Shown here in pieces: positions 6,847 through 10,513 of a DNA stretch of 10,513 nucleotides. Every line of letters starts with the position of its first letter. The first letter of the stretch is position 1. Position numbers and translations under genes: made by a program. This stretch comes from Bryobacterales bacterium (lineage in GTDB: Bacteria > Acidobacteriota > Terriglobia > Bryobacterales > Bryobacteraceae). The notes beneath the pieces were generated by a model. The model was not told where the DNA came from and made no database searches. It saw nothing but the letters and a program-made list of their open reading frames with translations. The DNA lies in the NCBI GenBank assembly GCA_003132865.1, contig PKYZ01000767.1, positions 2,913 to 13,425 of the forward strand, given 5' to 3'.

Positions 6847-6870
6847 CGGACACTGTCCGAATCTGAACAG
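6847..6870. promoter_or_regulatory. Candidate operator: CGGACA-C-TGTCCG dyad
   Basis: CGGACA (6847-6852), a central C, and TGTCCG (6854-6859) form a perfect 13-bp inverted repeat. The right half is reused in a second, imperfect dyad, CTGTCC-N6-GAACAG (6853-6870), giving three half-sites in a row. It lies about 60 bp upstream of the sigma-factor start, where a regulator or promoter-proximal activator would sit. The regulator is not known from the sequence. Confidence 0.45.
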
Positions 6871-6920
6871 CACACCGTGACAAAATTGCCACTACTGCGT
6901 CAAACTAATCGAAGGGATGA

Positions 6921-7565
6921 TTGGAAGCTACAGCAGAGCCGGAACTTATGGCGCAGGACGCCCCTGGCGCCGTCGGTGCCAGGTTGAGCCCCAAACTAGA
7001 TGAAGCCAGCCTGATCCGGGCCGTCCAGCGCGGCGATCAGGACGCTTTCGAACAACTCGTCCGCGCCTACGATCAGAGTGTGCTCCGGCTCGCTGTCAAC
7101 TTGCTGCGTTCCCAGGAAGACGCACGTGACGTCTTCCAGGAGGCTTTTTTGCGCGTGTTCCGCAGCATCGATTCGTTCCGGTTCGATTGCAGCTTCCATA
7201 CCTGGCTCTACCGGATCGTGACCAACATTTGCCTGGATTATCTGCGCAAGCGCAAAGTCCGCAAGGAAGAGCCGGCCGTGGTGGATACGCCCGAGGGTCC
7301 CTTGGACCGCATGAACGATTTTGAAGAAGTAGCCGCCCATGCCGATCCCGAGCGCAACCTCTGGAACGTCCAGCTCGGGCAGCGCATCGAGGGCGCCCTC
7401 GGCGGGCTCACGCCCCGCGAGCGCATGGTTTTCGAGTTGCGGCATTATCAGGGTCTGCGCCTCCGCAACATCGGCGAGATCCTGGGCACCAGCGAGGAAG
7501 CCGCCAAGAATTGTCTGTTCCGCGCCACCCAAAAGATGCGCGCGGTGCTGGGAGATTTACAATGA
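6921..7565 (+). CDS. ECF-type RNA polymerase sigma factor (sigma-70 family, 214 aa)
   Basis: The product directs RNA polymerase to a set of promoters, and its activity is likely held down by the membrane anti-sigma factor encoded next. Region 2 spans about residues 38-112 and includes GDQDAFEQLVRAY, DARDVFQEAFLRVF and SFHTWLYRIVTNICLDYLRKRK. Region 4 spans about 155-210 with LTPRERMVFELRHYQGL, then the helix-turn-helix LRNIGEILGTSEEAAKNCLFRA. There is no region 1.1 or region 3, as expected for ECF factors of this size. The start is uncertain: TTG at 6921 follows AAGGGATGA, a fair ribosome binding site, while ATG at 6948 (residue 10) is a common-codon alternative with a weaker site. Its stop codon overlaps the anti-sigma ATG (ATGA), so the two are translationally coupled. 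ECF operons are often autoregulated, but I could not fix the promoter. Confidence 0.95.
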   Translation: MEATAEPELMAQDAPGAVGARLSPKLDEASLIRAVQRGDQDAFEQLVRAYDQSVLRLAVNLLRSQEDARDVFQEAFLRVFRSIDSFRFDCSFHTWLYRIVTNICLDYLRKRKVRKEEPAVVDTPEGPLDRMNDFEEVAAHADPERNLWNVQLGQRIEGALGGLTPRERMVFELRHYQGLRLRNIGEILGTSEEAAKNCLFRATQKMRAVLGDLQ

Positions 7566-8500
7566 ACTGCGAATCCGTAACCAAACTCATTCCGCTGTAT
7601 TTTTACGGCGAATTGCCGCCGGAGGAGGAAGACAGCCTCGAACAGCATTTAGATACCTGTGCGGCCTGCGCCCGCCAGGCGGAGTCGCAGCGGGTCGTGT
7701 CCGCCGCGCTCGACCGGCGCGAAATGCAGCCATCCGCCGCCCTGCTCGCCGAATGCCGGCATCGCTTGATGCGCACCGTCTACCGCCAGGAATCATCGGT
7801 CTTGCGTCCGGTCCAGCCCGCGGCGCCTTTGGGACGTCTCGGCGCCTGGCTTCCGTCGCTAGGCGCCTGGCGCATGCCCCTGGGAGCGAGCGCCCTCCTG
7901 GCCCTCGGTTTTGTCACGGCGCGGCTGACTGCGCCGGGCGCCGCTGGTCCGTTCAGTCTCGCTTCGCTTACCCCCGACGTTATCTCCTCCGTGCGTTCCG
8001 TGCAGCCCGCCCATGAAGGCGCCCAGCCCGGCGAAGTGCAGATCGTGCTGGATGAAACCCGCCGGCGGGTAATCTCCGGACAGTTGAACGACAGCAACAT
8101 TCAGCGTCTGATGTTGGCCGCCGCGCACGATGAGAACAATCCCGGTGTGCGTTGGGAATCGGTCGATCTCCTGAAGAGCCATTCGGATTCTTCGCCGGTC
8201 CGCGAGTTGCTGCTAAACCGCGTCGCCGAAGATCCCAATCCCGGCGTGCGTTTGAAGGCGCTGGACGGACTGAAGACCTATACTGGCGATCCGGAAGTGC
8301 GCAAGGTGCTGGCGCAGGTGCTTGTGCATGACGATAACCCGGGCGTGCGCATTGCGGCCGTGGATGCGCTCACCGCGCATGCCGACGACAACATGGTGGG
8401 CTTTCTGCAGGGCGTCGTGCAGAAGGAGGACAACACCTACGTGCGCCGCCGTTGCGTAAAAGCCCTGCAGGATATGAATGCCTCGGTCGGAACGTTTTAA
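7562..8500 (+). CDS. Membrane anti-sigma factor: zinc-finger domain plus HEAT repeats (312 aa)
   Basis: This protein most likely binds and silences the sigma factor encoded just upstream. The N-terminal cytoplasmic part carries the zinc-binding anti-sigma pattern: Cys3, His29, Cys33 and Cys36, i.e. the H-x3-C-x2-C core HLDTCAAC. A transmembrane segment lies at about 104-123 (MPLGASALLALGFVTARLTA). After a linker, residues about 178-305 form four HEAT-like repeats of 32-33 residues marked by NPGVR at 193, 226 and 259 and by NTYVR at 291. With one membrane span and the zinc finger inside, the HEAT region would face the periplasm and could sense an envelope protein or misfolded partner; that is inference. 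The usual anti-sigma C-terminus is an unrelated sensor domain, so this fusion is notable. It overlaps the sigma gene by 4 bp and is followed after 3 bp by the DUF4097-type gene. Confidence 0.93.
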   Translation: MNCESVTKLIPLYFYGELPPEEEDSLEQHLDTCAACARQAESQRVVSAALDRREMQPSAALLAECRHRLMRTVYRQESSVLRPVQPAAPLGRLGAWLPSLGAWRMPLGASALLALGFVTARLTAPGAAGPFSLASLTPDVISSVRSVQPAHEGAQPGEVQIVLDETRRRVISGQLNDSNIQRLMLAAAHDENNPGVRWESVDLLKSHSDSSPVRELLLNRVAEDPNPGVRLKALDGLKTYTGDPEVRKVLAQVLVHDDNPGVRIAAVDALTAHADDNMVGFLQGVVQKEDNTYVRRRCVKALQDMNASVGTF

Positions 8501-8503
8501 GCC

Positions 8504-9670
8504 ATGACTATCTGCACAACGCTCCGGTCCGCCATCCTGGTTTCCGGTTTTCTGAGCCTCGCGCTCGCCGCTGAACCGGCCCTCACCCGCGAAGGTAAGT
8601 ATTGGGTCGAGGTCCGCTCGGGTTCGGAACCGATGGCTCCCTCGACGCGCCTGCGCATCACATCGCGCGGCGCCGTCACGCTCAATGGCATGCCCCGTCC
8701 GGAGCTGTCATATGAACTGAAAATACGGGTGAAGGCCTCCAGCGTTGCTGAGGCGCGGCTGCTCGCCAACCGATTTGGCGTGCACATCGCAAAACAAGGC
8801 GGCAACGCGATGTACCTCGTGGTCCAGCGCGGCGATGGCATGGCGGATTTGCAGGTGAAGGCGCCGCGCGCCGCGCCCGAAACCACCATCGCCACCACCG
8901 AGGGCGCGGTCGCCTTCTACGACCTGGATGGTGGGGTGCAAGCGGAAACCGGCGGCGGAGCCGTTGCGGCGGACCGCATCAAAGGCAACATCATCGTGCG
9001 CACGGCCGGCGGCGATATCACGCTCGGCAGCGTGGGGGGCAATGCCAACTGCACCACGGCCGGAGGCAAGATTACCGCCAGCCTGGTACGCGGCGAAGCC
9101 ACGTTTGAAACCGGCGGCGGCGATATCTCCGCGCAGGAAGTACACGGGCTGGTGCATGCCACCACCATGGCGGGAAGCATTCGGATTCGCAACGCCGGCT
9201 CGGCGGTGATCGCCAGCACGGGCGGCGGACCTATCGATGTGGGCCAGGCGCATGGCGTCGTCACCGCCCGGAACTCGGGTGGACCGGTGAAGGTAGGCTC
9301 AGCCGAAGGCGTGCGCTGCGAGAATGCCGGGGGCGGCGTGAATCTCGACAACATTTCCGGCAGCGTGCGCGTTTCGACGGCCATCGGCAGCATCATCGCC
9401 AGCCTGTTGGCGGGCAAGCCCATGTCCGATTCCTTCCTTTCCACCGGCGGCGGTGACATTACGGTAATCATCCCGTCTAATTTGGGTGTGACGATCCGGG
9501 CGCAGAACGAATTGGCTGGTAATATCCGCAGAATCGTATCCGATTTTCCCGGAATATCGGTGCGGGTCGAAGGCGGGCAGGTGGTCGCCGAAGGGCCGGT
9601 CAACGGCGGCGGCCCTATCTTACGGATCTCCGGCACCGGCGGCACCATATTTATCAAACGGCAACATTGA
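8504..9670 (+). CDS. Exported DUF4097-type beta-strand repeat protein (388 aa)
   Basis: A signal peptide (about 1-22, LVSGFLSLALA-AEPA) exports the product. Residues 30-120 form a preliminary domain rich in beta strand. From residue 149 to about 309 there are nine units of 18 residues (one of 17), each opening T-x-GG, T-x-x-G or N-x-GG followed by a short strand (for example ETGGGAVAADRIKG, TAGGDITLGSVGGN, TGGGDISAQEVHG). This is the regular ladder of a beta-solenoid, typical of DUF4097 'putative adhesin' proteins. A final T-GGGDI unit and a short C-terminal part follow. No enzyme motif or membrane anchor is seen. In sigma/anti-sigma operons such proteins are thought to act at the envelope, but the precise role is not established. 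The ATG lies 3 bp after the anti-sigma stop and no strong ribosome binding site is seen, which suggests translational coupling. Confidence 0.88.
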   Translation: MTICTTLRSAILVSGFLSLALAAEPALTREGKYWVEVRSGSEPMAPSTRLRITSRGAVTLNGMPRPELSYELKIRVKASSVAEARLLANRFGVHIAKQGGNAMYLVVQRGDGMADLQVKAPRAAPETTIATTEGAVAFYDLDGGVQAETGGGAVAADRIKGNIIVRTAGGDITLGSVGGNANCTTAGGKITASLVRGEATFETGGGDISAQEVHGLVHATTMAGSIRIRNAGSAVIASTGGGPIDVGQAHGVVTARNSGGPVKVGSAEGVRCENAGGGVNLDNISGSVRVSTAIGSIIASLLAGKPMSDSFLSTGGGDITVIIPSNLGVTIRAQNELAGNIRRIVSDFPGISVRVEGGQVVAEGPVNGGGPILRISGTGGTIFIKRQH

Positions 9671-9678
9671 GAGGGCTT

Positions 9679-10513
9679 ATGAATCGCGCTATTCGCACAT
9701 CGCTATGCGTCACCATTTTGGGCGTGACAGCGGCGTCCTGCTCGTTCGCGCAGGATGCGGCGCCGCGCGCGCGCACGGCCACCAACCGTTCGATCGTCAT
9801 CCGCAAAGCGGGGAGCAGTTATCTCGGCATCGGCGTGGCTGAAATCGACTCCGAGCGGGCAAAGGCGCTCAACCTCAAGGAGGTGCATGGCGTCGAAGTG
9901 AAGAGCGTGGATCGGGATAGTCCGGCCGCCAAGGCCGGCCTCAAGGAATCCGATGTGGTGCTGGAGTATAACGGCCAGCGCATCGAAGGCGCCGAGCAGT
10001 TCATCCGCCTGGTGCATGAGACGCCCGTCGATCGTCAAGTGAAACTGCTCGTCTGGCGCAGCGGTAGCGCCGAGACGGTGACGGCCACCATTGGCCACCG
10101 TCTGGAACACTTCTCACTCCGCGCTGGCGACGGTGACGACAGCGATTTCACGCTCGAGATCCCGCCCATGCCGGAGATGCCGCCAATGCCTGAAATGCCC
10201 CCTATGCCCGAGATGGCTCCGCTGCGGGACCTGCCCCGCGCCTTCGGTTCCATGCGTAGCGGCATGCTGGGCATCGACTGCGAGTCTCTGGGCTCGCAAC
10301 TGGCCGGCTTTTTCGGCGTCAAGGAAGGCGTGCTGGTGCGGGCCGTGACCAAGGATTCCCCCGCCGAAAAAGCAGGCATGCGCGCCGGAGACGTCGTCGT
10401 GAAAGTGGACGGCGAAGCGGTAACCAGCACGCACGAAATCACCAGCCTGGTGCGCGCCGCGCGCAGCAAGCGGACCTTCCCGGTGGTCGTCATGCGCGAC
10501 AAGAAGGAAGTGA
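9679..10513 (+). CDS. Exported double-PDZ protein (3' end beyond the window)
   Basis: The frame runs open to the window end (278 codons seen, no stop). A good ribosome binding site (GAGAGGG) precedes the ATG. A signal peptide covers about 1-24; cleavage near SFA-Q is most likely, and the Cys21 in ASC could instead be a poor lipobox. Two PDZ domains follow: about 48-137 (SYLGIGV, VDRDSPAAKAGLKESDVVLEYNG) and about 194-274 (GMLGIDC, TKDSPAEKAGMRAGDVVVKVDG), each with the GLGF-like loop and the 'SPA.KAG' helix. They are joined by a Pro-Met linker containing three PPMPEM units (residues 162-179). There is no trypsin-like or zinc protease domain before the PDZ domains, so it is not HtrA, DegS or RseP. 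It may bind protein C-termini in the periplasm as part of the envelope-sensing operon. The missing C-terminus could carry further domains. Confidence 0.9.
   Translation, partial: MNRAIRTSLCVTILGVTAASCSFAQDAAPRARTATNRSIVIRKAGSSYLGIGVAEIDSERAKALNLKEVHGVEVKSVDRDSPAAKAGLKESDVVLEYNGQRIEGAEQFIRLVHETPVDRQVKLLVWRSGSAETVTATIGHRLEHFSLRAGDGDDSDFTLEIPPMPEMPPMPEMPPMPEMAPLRDLPRAFGSMRSGMLGIDCESLGSQLAGFFGVKEGVLVRAVTKDSPAEKAGMRAGDVVVKVDGEAVTSTHEITSLVRAARSKRTFPVVVMRDKKEV
10162..10215 (+). repeat. 18-bp repeat, three copies, coding for PPMPEM
   Basis: Three 18-bp units at 10162-10179, 10180-10197 and 10198-10215 encode PPMPEM three times in the linker between the two PDZ domains. The protein repeat is exact while the third codon positions differ, so the peptide itself seems to be kept. 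Confidence 0.85.

Larger units (their letters stand above)
6640..6920. other. 281-bp divergent intergenic region
   Basis: This region separates the minus-strand metalloprotease gene from the plus-strand sigma-factor operon, and I see no gene in it. It contains a perfect GC-rich hairpin at 6660-6676 (GGCGCGC-TTG-GCGCGCC), a C-rich tract of CCCACCA-like units around 6722-6743, and a dyad at 6847-6859 with an overlapping weaker dyad to 6870. GTGACA at 6877-6882 resembles a -35 box, with TCAAAC at 6900-6905 at 17-bp spacing as a poor -10; GTCAAA one base earlier would be more like an ECF -10. The sigma operon promoter is therefore most likely between about 6870 and 6910, but I cannot fix it. Confidence 0.6.

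Noticed and set aside
7339..8016. 225-codon plus-strand frame overlapping the sigma and anti-sigma genes.
   Set aside because: It is out of frame with both, crosses their junction, and has an Arg/Ala/Ser-rich composition typical of shadow frames.
9679..10513. HtrA/DegP-type serine protease.
   Set aside because: The PDZ domains are clear, but there is no trypsin-like domain with a GNSGG motif before them; the protein starts with a signal peptide and then PDZ1.

Overview
This GC-rich window is chromosomal in character. It most resembles an Acidobacteriota genome of the Bryobacterales / Candidatus Solibacter type. That assignment is an inference from gene style: a secreted NHL-repeat protein with GDGGPAT-type repeats, a very long secreted protease with Ig-like and DUF11-type tail modules, and an ECF sigma operon carrying a HEAT-repeat anti-sigma factor, a DUF4097-type protein and a double-PDZ protein. 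There is no rRNA, tRNA, CRISPR array, transposase, integrase or phage gene that I can see, and no sign of an island.

Layout. (1) The left edge up to 919 (or 943), minus strand, holds the N-terminal part of a secreted NHL beta-propeller protein; its C-terminus lies outside the window. (2) A minus-strand orphan FabF-like ketoacyl synthase spans 1132-2379. (3) Divergent from it are two overlapping plus-strand genes of unknown function: a small polytopic membrane protein (2428-2931) and a soluble, charged helical protein (2924-3430). (4) Converging on these, with a 28-bp overlap, is a small secreted cysteine-containing protein on the minus strand (3403-3717). (5) After an intergenic hairpin pair (about 3741-3791) comes a 944-residue secreted astacin-type zinc metalloprotease on the minus strand (3805-6639). 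(6) A 281-bp divergent intergenic region (6640-6920) contains a GC-rich hairpin, a C-rich tract and a strong CGGACA-C-TGTCCG dyad. (7) A tight four-gene plus-strand operon fills 6921 to the right edge: ECF sigma factor, membrane anti-sigma factor with HEAT repeats, a DUF4097-type repeat protein, and a double-PDZ protein cut by the window end.

How the genes work together. The right-hand operon is the most coherent system here. The sigma and anti-sigma genes overlap by 4 bp, and the next two genes follow after gaps of 3 and 8 bp. Both of those encode exported proteins. The best reading is a self-contained cell-envelope sensing module: the PDZ and beta-strand-repeat proteins act in the periplasm or at the outer surface, and the anti-sigma factor carries an outward-facing HEAT-repeat domain that could read their state. 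The left part of the window is a set of independent genes, mostly exported. Three of the minus-strand exported-protein genes have a -10-like hexamer only 6-7 nt before an ATG, which suggests leaderless or near-leaderless transcripts.
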